Shown here: positions 43,024 to 51,808 of the stretch, piece by piece | Numbering within the stretch: the stretch's first letter is position 1 | Layout of the letters: every line of letters starts with the position of its first letter | DNA from: CP2-2F sp034432555 | GTDB lineage: Bacteria > Chloroflexota > Anaerolineae > Aggregatilineales > UBA2796 | Reading direction: 5' to 3' | DNA length: 64,000 nt | NCBI GenBank assembly: GCA_034432555.1 | Contig: DAOUBW010000037.1 | Span: 62,001-126,000, forward strand | Position numbers and translations under genes: made by a program | Notes under the pieces: generated by a model | What the model saw: the letters and a program-made list of their open reading frames with translations, nothing else | The model's database searches: none | Told to the model about the DNA's origin: nothing

Positions 43024-43249
43024 CTGCCCTAACCTTTTGCCCAGCCTGAACCGACTCTTCCTTAGTGTAGCCAACTTCTGATAGGCAGTTCTAAGGCATA
43101 ACGAAAATTTCACAAAAAATTTCGATTTGTTTATTGGGATGGACACCCAAAGATCGATCTTTCGGCGGCTTGTGCGCCTGCTGTATAATCGTAAACAAAT
43201 GTTTGTTAGGCACGCTCACAAAAAGTTTTATGAAGGAGAACCCACCCTT
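43024..43249. other. Divergent regulatory region upstream of fbp
   Basis: 226 bp. Plus-strand TATAAT at 43184-43189 is the likely fbp -10, with a weak TTCGGC -35 at 43161-43166 (17-bp spacer). A perfect 14-bp palindrome AAAGATCGATCTTT (43149-43162) touches the -35. A second inverted repeat, AACAAA/TTTGTT around TG (43194-43207), lies at the probable transcription start. The AT-rich stretch 43090-43140 could hold the promoter of the minus-strand gene. Confidence 0.55.
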
Positions 43250-44305
43250 ATGCCGCCCCTGATCACCATTGAGCGCCATATCATTGAGCAGCAGCGCCAG
43301 CACCCAGAAGCAACTGGCACCTTTACCCAAATCCTGCAAGATATGGCGCTGGCAGCCAAAATCATTGCCCGTGAAGCACGGCGCGCCGGCTTGATCAACA
43401 TCCTTGGCACAACCGATTCAGTCAATGCCTCTGGCGAGGTGCAGCAAAAGCTGGATATTTTCGCTGATCAGACCATTTTCAAGATGAACGATCACACCGG
43501 TCGGCTGTGCGTGATGGCTTCCGAAGAACACGAGGACATTCTGCCCATTCCGCCGCAGTTTCCGTGCGGACGCTACGCCCTAGTCTTCGATCCGTTGGAT
43601 GGATCGGGCAATCCGGATGTCAACGCCAGCATTGGCACTATTTTTGCCATGTTCCGCAAGGTGAGCTTTGGCGTGCGTGGCGACCTGAGCGACGTGCTGC
43701 AAGCAGGGCGCGAGATCGCCGCCGCCGGCTATATCGTCTACGGACCTAGCACGATGATGGTTTATTCAACCGGACAAGGCGTACATGGCTTCACGCTTGA
43801 CTCCTCGCTGGGCGAGTTCATCCTGAGCCACCCGAACATGCAGATCGCACCGTCGCCGCGCTACTATGGCACCAATCACGGCAATGAGCGCTACTGGACG
43901 CTTGGCGTGCGTAAATATGTGGACTGGCTGCAAGCCAAAGATGAGCCGCAGCGCAAACCGCTTGATGCGCGCTACATGGGCGCCTTAGTCGCAGATTTTC
44001 ACCGCATTCTGTTGAAGGGCGGCGTCTACCTGTATCCCGGCAATTTGCAAAATCCCGCGCAGCCCAGCGGAAAGCTACGCCTCATTTATGAGTGCGCGCC
44101 GCTTGCCTACCTGATTGAGCAAGCCGGCGGCTACGCTTCGGATGGCTTGGGCAATATTCTTGATATTCAGCCGCACACGCTCCATCAGCGCGTGCCGCTG
44201 TTCATTGGCGATAAAATGCTGGTGCAGCAGGCAGAACGCTTCATTCAGGCACACGATGCCGAATGGATCGCTAGCTACCGCGCCGTGCGTGAGGCAATGC
44301 GCTAA
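43250..44305 (+). CDS. fbp: Fructose-1,6-bisphosphatase, class I
   Basis: 351 residues from ATG 43250, preceded by GAAGGAGAA. Family hallmarks: metal/phosphate motif VFDPLDGSGN near residue 112, ASEEHED before it, NVNASIGT-like DVNASIGTIFAMF, and the sugar-phosphate region YVDWLQ...RYMGALVADFHR. It removes the 1-phosphate from fructose 1,6-bisphosphate in gluconeogenesis (or the Calvin cycle if present; no other Calvin genes are in the window). Its stop overlaps the convergent gene's stop by 4 bp. Two palindromes in the promoter suggest carbon-source control. Confidence 0.94.
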   Translation: MPPLITIERHIIEQQRQHPEATGTFTQILQDMALAAKIIAREARRAGLINILGTTDSVNASGEVQQKLDIFADQTIFKMNDHTGRLCVMASEEHEDILPIPPQFPCGRYALVFDPLDGSGNPDVNASIGTIFAMFRKVSFGVRGDLSDVLQAGREIAAAGYIVYGPSTMMVYSTGQGVHGFTLDSSLGEFILSHPNMQIAPSPRYYGTNHGNERYWTLGVRKYVDWLQAKDEPQRKPLDARYMGALVADFHRILLKGGVYLYPGNLQNPAQPSGKLRLIYECAPLAYLIEQAGGYASDGLGNILDIQPHTLHQRVPLFIGDKMLVQQAERFIQAHDAEWIASYRAVREAMR

Positions 44306-44823
44306 GGGTTGATGACCGTCAGGCGGCGGCGGGTGATTTCAACCGGTTGCTGACCGCTGTAGGTGCGCGTCACCTGCACCGAATAGCGCCCGATCTGCCA
44401 CGCCGCCGCTGAATCGTCTTCGGCGCGCACGCCATAGCTCAGATCAAGCACTTGGCTGCCGCTGCATCCAAGCGGGTTGGTGCAGGTGATGCTCAGGCTG
44501 CGCTCGGCAACGGTTTCGCCGCTTTCGCTCTGCACAACGGCGTGTACGGTAGTGGTTGGGAAGCGCGGTCCGATCTGGTAAGACCACGCCACCGTTACGC
44601 TGAGTTTGCCGTCGGGCGTCAGGGTCAGCAGCGGCTCGTCGGTGGTGGTTTCGGCTGCGGCTGGGTCGGTGGTTTCGGGCAGTGCGGCAAGCGCAGCGCT
44701 CTCCGCCGAAAAGGTCACGGTGATCTCGCGTTGCCGCAAGATGGTCAACAGCACCTCAATAGACAAAATGGCAACGATAAGCAGGGCAATCGGCAAGCCT
44801 AGCCGCTTGATGGTCATGGTCAC
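44302..44823 (-). CDS. Single-pass membrane-anchored protein of unknown function
   Basis: 173 residues. One hydrophobic segment, residues 9-27 (LPIALLIVAILSIEVLL), anchors it with the rest probably outside. The outer part starts with an Ala/Thr/Glu-rich linker and ends in an immunoglobulin-like beta pattern with two cysteines (SITCTNPLGCSG) that may form a disulfide. No family recognised. It is monocistronic and convergent with fbp. Confidence 0.65.
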   Translation of the reverse strand: MTMTIKRLGLPIALLIVAILSIEVLLTILRQREITVTFSAESAALAALPETTDPAAAETTTDEPLLTLTPDGKLSVTVAWSYQIGPRFPTTTVHAVVQSESGETVAERSLSITCTNPLGCSGSQVLDLSYGVRAEDDSAAAWQIGRYSVQVTRTYSGQQPVEITRRRLTVINP

Positions 44824-44978
44824 TTCACCTGTGTGAAAATTTGCACGTGCCGATCAATTGTAGCAAAAAAGCAGCGTGCTTGGCAGGGATCAGCCTTCCA
44901 CAGGCAACCCGATCCCACTGCGGCTCTCAGTTTCTAGCCCAGCGCAGCCACACATTCTGATCAATTCCCAACACAGGC

Positions 44979-45009
44979 TTGACTCTCACGTAACGTAATA
45001 GTTTAAGAT
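44979..45009 (+). promoter_or_regulatory. MerR-type promoter with 19-bp spacer and dyad operator
   Basis: TTGACT (44979-44984) and TAAGAT (45004-45009) are separated by 19 bp, the overlong spacing that MerR activators correct by twisting DNA. The spacer holds the dyad ACTCTCACGT-A-ACGTAATAGT (8 of 10 positions symmetric). This points to autoregulation of the TipA-like gene that follows. Confidence 0.8.
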
Positions 45010-45036
45010 GCAGGGCGTGTGAGGAGGCAACTGCAG

Positions 45037-45846
45037 ATGTACACCGTGAAACAAGTCGCAGCACTGGCTGGCGTCAGCGTGCGGACGCTGCACTACTACG
45101 ATGAGATCGGCTTGCTTAGCCCATCCCACGTCGCGGCGAATGGCTACCGTCGCTACGATGAGGCGGCACTGCTGCGCTTGCAGCAAATCTTGTTTTACCG
45201 CGAGATCGGCTTACCCCTAGCGCAGATCAAGGCAGCCTTAGATAGCCCAACCTTTGAGTTGGCGGCAGCTTTGCAGCAGCACCGCGCCGCGCTTCAGGAC
45301 AAGATCGCCCATCTGCAAAGCCTGATTCACACAGTGGATAGCACGCTTAGTCACCTTTCAGGAGAGCAGCCCATGCCGCCTAAACGCCTCTTCGAGGCAT
45401 TCACGCCCGAAAAAGAGCAGGAATACACGCGCCTTGCCCGCTTACAATACGATCCGACCATCGTCGGCGAGTCCGTCAAGCGCTGGAATAGCTACAACGC
45501 AGCGCAAAAAGAAGCAGTGCGCGCCGAAGGCAACCAAATCTACGCGGCGCTGACCGAAGCGCTCAGCAGCGGGCAAGACGCACGCAGCGAGACCGTGCAG
45601 GCAATTCTCGTGCGTTGGCACAACCACATCCGCTACTTTTACGAGCCAACCCTCGATATTCTGCGCGGCTTGGCAGAGACTTACCGTGATGATCCCGCCT
45701 TCCGCACCAACTTTGAGGCGCTGCACCCTGATCTGCCCGCCTTCCTGCATCAGGCGATTGATCAGTATGTGGATGCGCTAGAGACGGCAGAACTGTACCG
45801 CCTGCTGGCGGAAGATGACAGCACCGCCGCCCATCAGGATGTCTAG
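45037..45846 (+). CDS. MerR-family regulator with TipAS-like ligand domain
   Basis: 269 residues from ATG 45037 with a GAGGAGG site. The N-terminal 75 residues are a MerR winged helix (MYTVKQVAALAGVSVRTLHYYDEIGLL cut here to its two halves: VKQVAALAGVSVRTLHYYDE and YRRYDEAALLRLQQILFYRE). A coiled dimerisation helix follows at about 75-115. The C-terminal 145 residues match the antibiotic-binding TipAS domain, which traps thiopeptides and diverse drugs. Its own promoter has the 19-bp MerR spacing. No efflux gene is directly downstream; target genes are unknown. Stop codons of this gene and hypB overlap in CTAG. Confidence 0.9.
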   Translation: MYTVKQVAALAGVSVRTLHYYDEIGLLSPSHVAANGYRRYDEAALLRLQQILFYREIGLPLAQIKAALDSPTFELAAALQQHRAALQDKIAHLQSLIHTVDSTLSHLSGEQPMPPKRLFEAFTPEKEQEYTRLARLQYDPTIVGESVKRWNSYNAAQKEAVRAEGNQIYAALTEALSSGQDARSETVQAILVRWHNHIRYFYEPTLDILRGLAETYRDDPAFRTNFEALHPDLPAFLHQAIDQYVDALETAELYRLLAEDDSTAAHQDV

Positions 45847-46508
45847 AGGTGCTTCAGGGCGCGTGCGCGCAGCCATTCTGCCCACGCGCCGATGCCCTCC
45901 CCGCTGCGGCACGAGATCGGGAACACCTGCACCTCAGGATTCAGCAGCCGCACGCCCTGCAAAAAGTACGCGGTGTTGAAATCAAGGTAGGGCAGCAGGT
46001 CAATCTTGTTGAGCAGCAGCACATCCGCACCGCGATACATACTTGGATACTTATAAGGCTTGTCATCACCTTCGGTGACGCTTGCCACCACCACCCGCGC
46101 ATGAACGCCCAAATCCCAGCCGGCAGGGCACACCAAATTGCCCACATTCTCCACAATGACCAGATCGAGCGCGCTCAGGTTGAGCGCATCCAATGCTTGG
46201 CGCACCATATGCGCCTCAAGGTGGCAGTTGCCGCCCGTGTTGATGTGAACAGACGCCGCGCCTGCGTTCGCGCCGCGTTCAGCGTCCATGCTGGCAGCAG
46301 TCGTATCGCCGTTAATCATGCCGATCCGCACTTGTGGCGCTAAGGCACGCAGCGTCTGCTCGATTAGCGAGGTCTTGCCGGCGCCCGGTGAGGACATCAT
46401 ATTGAGTGCATAGACGCCTGCTGCCTCAAAGCGCGCACGGTTAGCGGCTGCCACCTGATCATTTGCCTGTAGGACGTTCTCCAAAACTGAGATGATTTTT
46501 ACGCTCAT
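45843..46508 (-). CDS. hypB: Hydrogenase/urease nickel maturation GTPase HypB
   Basis: About 221 residues from ATG 46508. P-loop SSPGAGKTSL near 41, switch region with NGDTTAASMDAERG, zinc/nickel site GGNCHLEAHM, LVIVENVGNLVCPA and the guanine-specificity motif NKIDLL. It lacks the N-terminal CxxCGC nickel site and the His-rich run of longer HypB proteins, so it is a minimal form. HypB with HypA loads nickel into [NiFe]-hydrogenase. Its ATG overlaps the hypA stop by 4 bp. Confidence 0.93.
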   Translation of the reverse strand: MSVKIISVLENVLQANDQVAAANRARFEAAGVYALNMMSSPGAGKTSLIEQTLRALAPQVRIGMINGDTTAASMDAERGANAGAASVHINTGGNCHLEAHMVRQALDALNLSALDLVIVENVGNLVCPAGWDLGVHARVVVASVTEGDDKPYKYPSMYRGADVLLLNKIDLLPYLDFNTAYFLQGVRLLNPEVQVFPISCRSGEGIGAWAEWLRARALKHL

Positions 46509-46879
46509 CCTTCTGCCGCCTGTTCTCGTTCCTCTTCCGATTGTACTTGAATAGCGCGCACATAGAATTCTTCGCCCGCCACCACGCGCACGTTCAGGCT
46601 GCCGCACACCAAGCAGCCTTGCGCGCTCTCCGCCAATGTGGAACGCTGCCCGCATTCGGCGCATTCCAGCGCTGCTGGCACGCGCTCAAAGTGCAACTGC
46701 GCGCCTTCTGCCAAAGTGCCGCTGCTCAGCGTATCCCAATAAAACTGGATCGACTCGTCAATGAATGAGGAAAGCTGCCCAATGACAAGGTGAATATCCG
46801 TGATGCGCGCTGCCTGTGCCTGCTGCGCGTGGCGCACCACGATCTCTAGGATGTGCTGTGTGACTGATAGTTCGTGCAT
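46505..46879 (-). CDS. hypA: Hydrogenase nickel incorporation protein HypA
   Basis: 124 residues from ATG 46879. Begins MHELSVTQHILEIV, where Met1-His2-Glu3 form the nickel site. The zinc site has the two pairs CAEC and CLVC (about residues 75-97). HypA hands nickel to the hydrogenase large subunit with HypB. No hydrogenase structural gene and no hypC-F is in the window, so the pair is an orphan here. It lies 95 bp downstream of the carotenoid operon on the same strand and could be read from it. Confidence 0.93.
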   Translation of the reverse strand: MHELSVTQHILEIVVRHAQQAQAARITDIHLVIGQLSSFIDESIQFYWDTLSSGTLAEGAQLHFERVPAALECAECGQRSTLAESAQGCLVCGSLNVRVVAGEEFYVRAIQVQSEEEREQAAEG

Positions 46880-46974
46880 GGCGCGTATTCCGTAAGCCCT
46901 GTTCAGCTCTTTATGATACGCGCTGAGGGCGCCCAAAACGAGTGCCACCGCTCATCAAAAGCAGGTGCCGTTTG

Positions 46975-48468
46975 TCACTTTAGCTTGCCTTGCCGCATAT
47001 CTGCCAAGAGCAGGCGCGCCGCCACGCCGCCGCTGAGCGTCACCATCGGCACGCCGCCACCTGGATGCGCCGTCCCGCCCGCGAAATACAAGCCGCGAAT
47101 GCCGCGCCCACGGTTGTGCGGACGCAAAAACGCTGCAAACGGATTGTTGGAGGACATGCCGTACAGCGCGCCGCGCCGTGCGCCCGTCAGCCGTGCAATA
47201 TCGGCGGGCGTGAGCTGGTGTTCGGCGCGAATGTGCGGCGTCACGCCGAATTTGGCAAGGGTCGCCAACACCTGATCGCGGTAGCGCGGTGCGTTCACCG
47301 TCCAGTCGTAGCGGTCGCTTAGAGCAGGCGCGTTGATCAGCACGAACCAGTTTTCCATACCTTCCGGCGCATCCTCAGGATCGCTCTTTGAGGTGATTGC
47401 CACATAGACCGTTGGATCATGCGGCGGCACGCCACGCGCAAAGATGTCGGTGAATTCAGCGCGGTAATCTTGCGTGAAGAAGATGTTGTGGTGCGCCAAG
47501 CGCTCGTGCTTGCCCTCCACGCCAAGCAGCAGCACATAGCCTGAACAGGACGGCTCGGCATTTAGCAGGCGCCGCACATATGCCGCGCTGACTGTCTCCG
47601 CAGGCAAGAGCTTTTCGTAGACGGTTGCCACGTCCACATTGGCGAGGACTGCTTTCGCAGCAATACGCTCACCCTGCACCTGCACGCCACATACACGCTT
47701 ATGCTCAACCAAAATGCGCTCGACTGCGCAACCCGTCCGAATCTCCACGCCCAGTTCTGCTGCAAGGCGCGCCATGCCACGCGCAATGGCATAGATGCCG
47801 CCGCGTGGATAATAGACGCCGCCGTTCAGCTCGACATGCGCGATCACATTCAGCGTGGCAGGCGCACGGTATGGGCTGGCACCAACATAGGTGGCGAATC
47901 TGCCCAGCAATTGGCGCAAATGCGGTGAGCGCACAAAACTGCGGATGGCAGCATCCATAGAGCGCATAGCATCTACACGGAGTGCATCGCGCAGCGGCAC
48001 CTTGAACAAGCTGGCGGGCGTTGGTGGCGTATCGTAGATGAACACCTTGCCCGTAATGCGGTGCAAGCGCGCCGCGTATGCCAAATAGGCAAGGTAGCCT
48101 TCGGCATCCCGCGGATCGATCTGCTCAATTTGGGCGATCATACGCGGCAGGTCGCTTGTGGCATCTAATACTGTGCCGTCGCGGTAGAAGTAGCGTGTGA
48201 GCGGCTCAGCGGGCGTCAAGGTTAGGTAGTCAGCCGTGCGCTTGCCGGCCGCCGCGAATAGATCATCAAAGACGTGGCGCATGGTGATGACCGACGGACC
48301 TGTATCCCAACGGAAGCCTTCGGCACGCAGTTCGCTCATCTTGCCGCCGACTTGCCCGTTCTGCTCAAAAAGCAGCACACGCTCACCCGCCGCCGCCAAA
48401 CGGATAGCAGCGCTCAAGCCACCAATGCCACCACCGATGATCACAACAGGTTTTTCACGCTCAGCCAT
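46975..48468 (-). CDS. Second CrtI-family carotenoid desaturase/oxidase (CrtD- or CrtP-like)
   Basis: 497 residues. N-terminal FAD motif VVIIGGGIGGLSAAIRLAAAG, then VGGKMSE and the CrtI fingerprint DTGPSVITM. The C-terminal FAD motif reads AGGTAHPGGGVPMV, closer to CrtD/CrtP-type desaturases and oxidases than to the first CrtI (THPGAGLPGV). As the last gene of the carotenoid operon it probably makes a late modification such as 3',4'-desaturation after CruF hydration. Its ATG overlaps the glycosyltransferase gene by 8 bp. Confidence 0.85.
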   Translation of the reverse strand: MAEREKPVVIIGGGIGGLSAAIRLAAAGERVLLFEQNGQVGGKMSELRAEGFRWDTGPSVITMRHVFDDLFAAAGKRTADYLTLTPAEPLTRYFYRDGTVLDATSDLPRMIAQIEQIDPRDAEGYLAYLAYAARLHRITGKVFIYDTPPTPASLFKVPLRDALRVDAMRSMDAAIRSFVRSPHLRQLLGRFATYVGASPYRAPATLNVIAHVELNGGVYYPRGGIYAIARGMARLAAELGVEIRTGCAVERILVEHKRVCGVQVQGERIAAKAVLANVDVATVYEKLLPAETVSAAYVRRLLNAEPSCSGYVLLLGVEGKHERLAHHNIFFTQDYRAEFTDIFARGVPPHDPTVYVAITSKSDPEDAPEGMENWFVLINAPALSDRYDWTVNAPRYRDQVLATLAKFGVTPHIRAEHQLTPADIARLTGARRGALYGMSSNNPFAAFLRPHNRGRGIRGLYFAGGTAHPGGGVPMVTLSGGVAARLLLADMRQGKLK

Positions 48469-49591
48469 GCGCTGTCTCCTGTGAGGGGAAGGTGCGCCCT
48501 TTCCACTGCACGCCGCCGTAGCGCAGCCGCCAATAGATCGCGTGCGCTGCGATGCGCGTCATCAGCAGGACTGAGATCGGCATCAGGCAGGCATCCAGCA
48601 GGCGTTGGTGCGTTGCTGCTGCCGTCAGCATTCGCAGCGTAATGACGCCCAAACACAGCAAAAGCGGCAGCACGGCGAAATTGCTCAGCACCAACCACAC
48701 AAACGGCAGCACAAAGGCGAACCAATGCAGCACCGTTGAGATCAGCAGAAAAGGCAGGCGGTTGCCATGCCCAGCAAGGATGTTCTTGGCAAAGCCATCG
48801 CGGACGGCTGCCCAACCGTTATACATGCGGCAACTGACCAAACCCGCGCCATCAAACATTCGCAAGCGCAAGCCCGCCGCCTTGACGCGCCGCGCTAACG
48901 CCACATCTTCCACCACCTTAGCGCGCACCGCCGCATGTCCGCCGATTGTTTGGTACGCTTCACGGCGGAACAGCATGACCTGCCCATTGGCAGCCGCGAA
49001 GATTGCCCAGCGCGAGTAATGCACCATGATCACAGGCAGATAGGCGAGGATAGCAAATGCCATCAGCGGCACAATCAGACGTTCTGCCCAGGTGCGCGTT
49101 ATTTGCGTTGACCACACCGTGAGCAGATCGGCGCCTGTGCGCGCCATGTAGGCGGCAAGGGCGCCCAGTGCCTCTGGCTGCCAGCGCACGTCTGCATCGG
49201 TGAACAGCAGGCACGCGCCGCTGGCTGCCTCAGCCAATTGGTGGCACGCCCAATTTTTGCCGCCCCAGCCTTCAGGCAGCGGCGCGCCGTTTAGGGCGCG
49301 GAAGCGCGGATCGCCATTGGCAGCAGCGCGAGCAAGGTCGCCCGTGCCATCGCGGGAGTTGTCGTCCAGCACGATCAGCTCGAAATTTGGGTAGGTCTGC
49401 GCCAAAAGCCCGCGCACTGTCTCGCCGATGACGGCTGCTTCATTCCGTGACGGGATCAGGATAGAGATCAGGGGCGACTCGTTCGGCACGGCGCGTTTCA
49501 GGCGCGGAAAAAGCAAAACGTTGCTGATGGCTGTTATGCCGAAGATGAACAGCGCGCCGCCACTGATCAGGGTGATGAGTGTCTCAATCAT
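48461..49591 (-). CDS. Family 2 glycosyltransferase, probable carotenoid glycosyltransferase (CruC/CrtQ-like)
   Basis: 376 residues. An N-terminal hydrophobic helix is followed by the GT2 core: SILIPSRNEAAVIGETV, LDDNSRDGTGD, LPEGWGGKNWACHQ and the metal motif FTDADVRW. Several membrane helices close the protein. This layout matches CruC (glucosylation of 1'-hydroxy-carotenoids in green bacteria) and staphylococcal CrtQ. The location between plsY-like and crtI-like genes supports that role. The sugar is unknown. Confidence 0.84.
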   Translation of the reverse strand: MIETLITLISGGALFIFGITAISNVLLFPRLKRAVPNESPLISILIPSRNEAAVIGETVRGLLAQTYPNFELIVLDDNSRDGTGDLARAAANGDPRFRALNGAPLPEGWGGKNWACHQLAEAASGACLLFTDADVRWQPEALGALAAYMARTGADLLTVWSTQITRTWAERLIVPLMAFAILAYLPVIMVHYSRWAIFAAANGQVMLFRREAYQTIGGHAAVRAKVVEDVALARRVKAAGLRLRMFDGAGLVSCRMYNGWAAVRDGFAKNILAGHGNRLPFLLISTVLHWFAFVLPFVWLVLSNFAVLPLLLCLGVITLRMLTAAATHQRLLDACLMPISVLLMTRIAAHAIYWRLRYGGVQWKGRTFPSQETAHG

Positions 49592-50187
49592 GCTGTGTTG
49601 TTGGCACCTTTGGGCAGCCGCAGCCGCAGCGGCTTTGCCAAATCTGCCCGCTGCTTATACAGGCTGAGCAGCAGGCAGCCGATCATGACCGTGATCAGCG
49701 CCCGATCGGGCAAGTTGATCAGCAAATAGGCAAGCCCGCTTAGCGCGGTTAGAATCACCGCCCAACCGCTGACTGTCACCGCGTAAAACCAGACCACCAA
49801 GAGCGCCATTAGGATGATCGGCATGTGGAAAAGTGTCAAACCGATCCAGATGCCGCCCATTGTGGCAACCGCTTTGCCGCCTTTGAAGCTCAAGAATGGC
49901 GAGAAAGCATGACCTAGCACAGGCGCCAGCGCTACAGGCACAATCTCCATGCCGCGAATGCCCATCAGCCAATAGGCTGCGCCAACCGGCGCCGCGCCCT
50001 TAGAAGCATCCAGCAGCAGTGCCGCCACAAACCACAGCTTGCTGCCGGCGCGCAGCACGTTCGTCGCGCCCGGATTGCGGTCACCGTAGCTACGAATGTC
50101 CTTCCGCAGTGCCAGCTTGCCAATCCACACCGAGAAGGGCAGTGATCCCAGCGCAAAGCCGAGCGCCGTCCACAGCAGCCAGTTCAT
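49588..50187 (-). CDS. plsY: PlsY-like acyl-phosphate acyltransferase
   Basis: 199 residues with about five membrane helices. PlsY motifs are present: GSLPFSVWIGKL near the N-terminus, GDRNPGATNVLRAGS, GHAFSPFLSFKGGKAVAT. PlsY transfers acyl groups from acyl phosphate to glycerol-3-phosphate, starting phospholipid synthesis. Its placement inside the carotenoid operon, overlapping both neighbours by 4 bp, is unusual. It may be the only PlsY of the cell, or a copy that acylates the carotenoid glycoside. The sequence cannot decide. Confidence 0.88.
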   Translation of the reverse strand: MNWLLWTALGFALGSLPFSVWIGKLALRKDIRSYGDRNPGATNVLRAGSKLWFVAALLLDASKGAAPVGAAYWLMGIRGMEIVPVALAPVLGHAFSPFLSFKGGKAVATMGGIWIGLTLFHMPIILMALLVVWFYAVTVSGWAVILTALSGLAYLLINLPDRALITVMIGCLLLSLYKQRADLAKPLRLRLPKGANNTA

Positions 50188-50984
50188 GCCGCCCGCTCCC
50201 GCCCAAACCAGAGCGCCGCCAATAAGAAGCCGCCCATGGCTGCCGAGCCAACCATGCCCGCACCGACCAAGCCCCAGAAAAGGGTTAGACCGCCCGTCAT
50301 GAAGAACCACGTTGCGCCGTAGAGGAACAGCAGCGGACGGCGCGGCAGATCAGCGCGTGGGACGGTAACCGCCGTCATCAGTGCAGAGGCGAACAGCCAA
50401 CCGCCATAATTGCTCAGCGGAATGCCGAAATAGGCGCCTACTTCTTGCCAGCGCCAAAAATCCCACGCCACCAACAGCGGATCGAGGAACAAATCCCACG
50501 CGGTGAAGGCGAGCGCACTCAGGGCGATGAAGGCAAAGCGGCGCACAAATGGTTGGGCTGCCAAAGGCTGCGTGAGGCTGAAGGCAACTGCCCAAGCGGG
50601 CGGCAGCATCATCAGCCACGCCAACGGGATCAGCAGCGGCACGCCGCCCAATTGCGGCTGCAAGCGCTCTGTGTAGCTGTAGAAGCCGAACGGGAAGCCG
50701 CTGGTATGTCCAAGCCATTCTACCAACCAGCCGATCAGGGCGACGGTCAGGGCAGTCCGCAGCACGCGCCACACTGACCACCTTTGCAACAAGAATGCCG
50801 TGCCAACTGCCACCTGAAACAGGACGCCCACGCTCAGCGCGATGGGCGTTGCCGCATCGCCCATCGTCCAACGGGCAATCGGCAAGCTGATCATCGCCAG
50901 CAGCCAGCCGATCAATAGGGCAAACGGCAGCCGATCTGTGCTTTCAAGGCGCAAGTTTCGCAAACGGGCTGCCAGCGCGCTCAT
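50184..50984 (-). CDS. cruF: CruF-type carotenoid 1',2'-hydratase
   Basis: About 266 residues, polytopic, from ATG 50984. The CruF/DUF422 fingerprint SGFPFGFYSYTERLQPQLGG is followed by VPLLIPLAWLMMLPPAW and later AWDLFLDPLL and WFGIP-like YFGIPLSNYGGW. CruF adds water to the psi end of gamma-carotene or related molecules to form a tertiary alcohol, the site then glycosylated. It overlaps the hydrolase gene upstream and plsY downstream by 4 bp each. Confidence 0.9.
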   Translation of the reverse strand: MSALAARLRNLRLESTDRLPFALLIGWLLAMISLPIARWTMGDAATPIALSVGVLFQVAVGTAFLLQRWSVWRVLRTALTVALIGWLVEWLGHTSGFPFGFYSYTERLQPQLGGVPLLIPLAWLMMLPPAWAVAFSLTQPLAAQPFVRRFAFIALSALAFTAWDLFLDPLLVAWDFWRWQEVGAYFGIPLSNYGGWLFASALMTAVTVPRADLPRRPLLFLYGATWFFMTGGLTLFWGLVGAGMVGSAAMGGFLLAALWFGRERAA

Positions 50985-51802
50985 CGGAACTGCTCCACAA
51001 ATTCGCGTAGGGCATTCTCCACCTGAGACCAATACGCCGCACGCGGATCGATCAAGTTGTGTTCGGCTGGCACTTCTAGGTAGCGCACAGCGCCGCCATA
51101 GCGCGAGACGACTTGGCGCGTCAGGTGCGGCTTCACCAGCGTATCCTGTGTGCCTTGTAGGACGAAAGCAGGCATTTTGAGCTGCGGCGCAAGGTTGAAG
51201 GCGCGCTGCCCAACCTGCCTGATCTGCTCAAAGACGGTGATTGGCAGCCTCAAGTCACGGATTGCCTGCTGCACTTGCGGATCGTCCAGATCGGCATCGG
51301 GCATGAAGTTACGAATGCCTTCGCGCACTTCCGGCTTGGAGAAATCCAGCCGAATGAGGCGGAACGGACGCACTTCTGGGAACAAAGTGCGGAAGACGGG
51401 CATCATGCCCCATAGGATGCTCTCAATCTTGCTGAACGGCGCGCTCAGGATCAGACCATCGGCAGGCGTCTCCGCCGCCACGCCCATCACCAACGCGCCG
51501 CCCATCGAATGCCCAACCAAGAGGACGGGCGCATGATCCTTTTGGAGCGTTTGCAGCGCCTCGCGCACGGCGGCTGACCACTCCTTATGGGTGCGCTTGG
51601 GCAGAGTCTCAATTTGCGCGCCAAAGCCGGGCAGTAGAATGCCCTGCACTGTCCAGCCCAACGCGCTGAGGCAATCCGCTAAGGGACGAATATCGGCGGG
51701 CGTGCCGGGAAAGCCATGCACCATCAGCGCTGCCGCCCTGCCGCCCTGCATCAGGAATGGCGCGTGTTCAGCACCTTGAAAAGCCGTGATCGGTGGCAGC
51801 AC
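50981..51802 (-). CDS. Alpha/beta hydrolase (carboxylesterase/monoacylglycerol lipase type)
   Basis: 273 residues. Oxyanion-hole motif VHGFPGTP, nucleophile elbow GHSMGG (Ser about residue 97), acid near QGTQDTLV and His in AEHNL. A cap of about 90 residues covers the middle. No signal peptide. It lies inside the carotenoid operon between a DUF6992-like gene and cruF, so it may process carotenoid esters or lipids, but esterases of this type have broad roles. Confidence 0.85.
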   Translation of the reverse strand: MLPPITAFQGAEHAPFLMQGGRAAALMVHGFPGTPADIRPLADCLSALGWTVQGILLPGFGAQIETLPKRTHKEWSAAVREALQTLQKDHAPVLLVGHSMGGALVMGVAAETPADGLILSAPFSKIESILWGMMPVFRTLFPEVRPFRLIRLDFSKPEVREGIRNFMPDADLDDPQVQQAIRDLRLPITVFEQIRQVGQRAFNLAPQLKMPAFVLQGTQDTLVKPHLTRQVVSRYGGAVRYLEVPAEHNLIDPRAAYWSQVENALREFVEQFR

Positions 51803-51808
51803 AGCCGC

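Noticed and set aside
43024..43146. Longer N-terminus for the dimethylformamidase-like protein
   Set aside because: It would add a basic segment before the membrane anchor and run into the fbp control region; kept only as an alternative.
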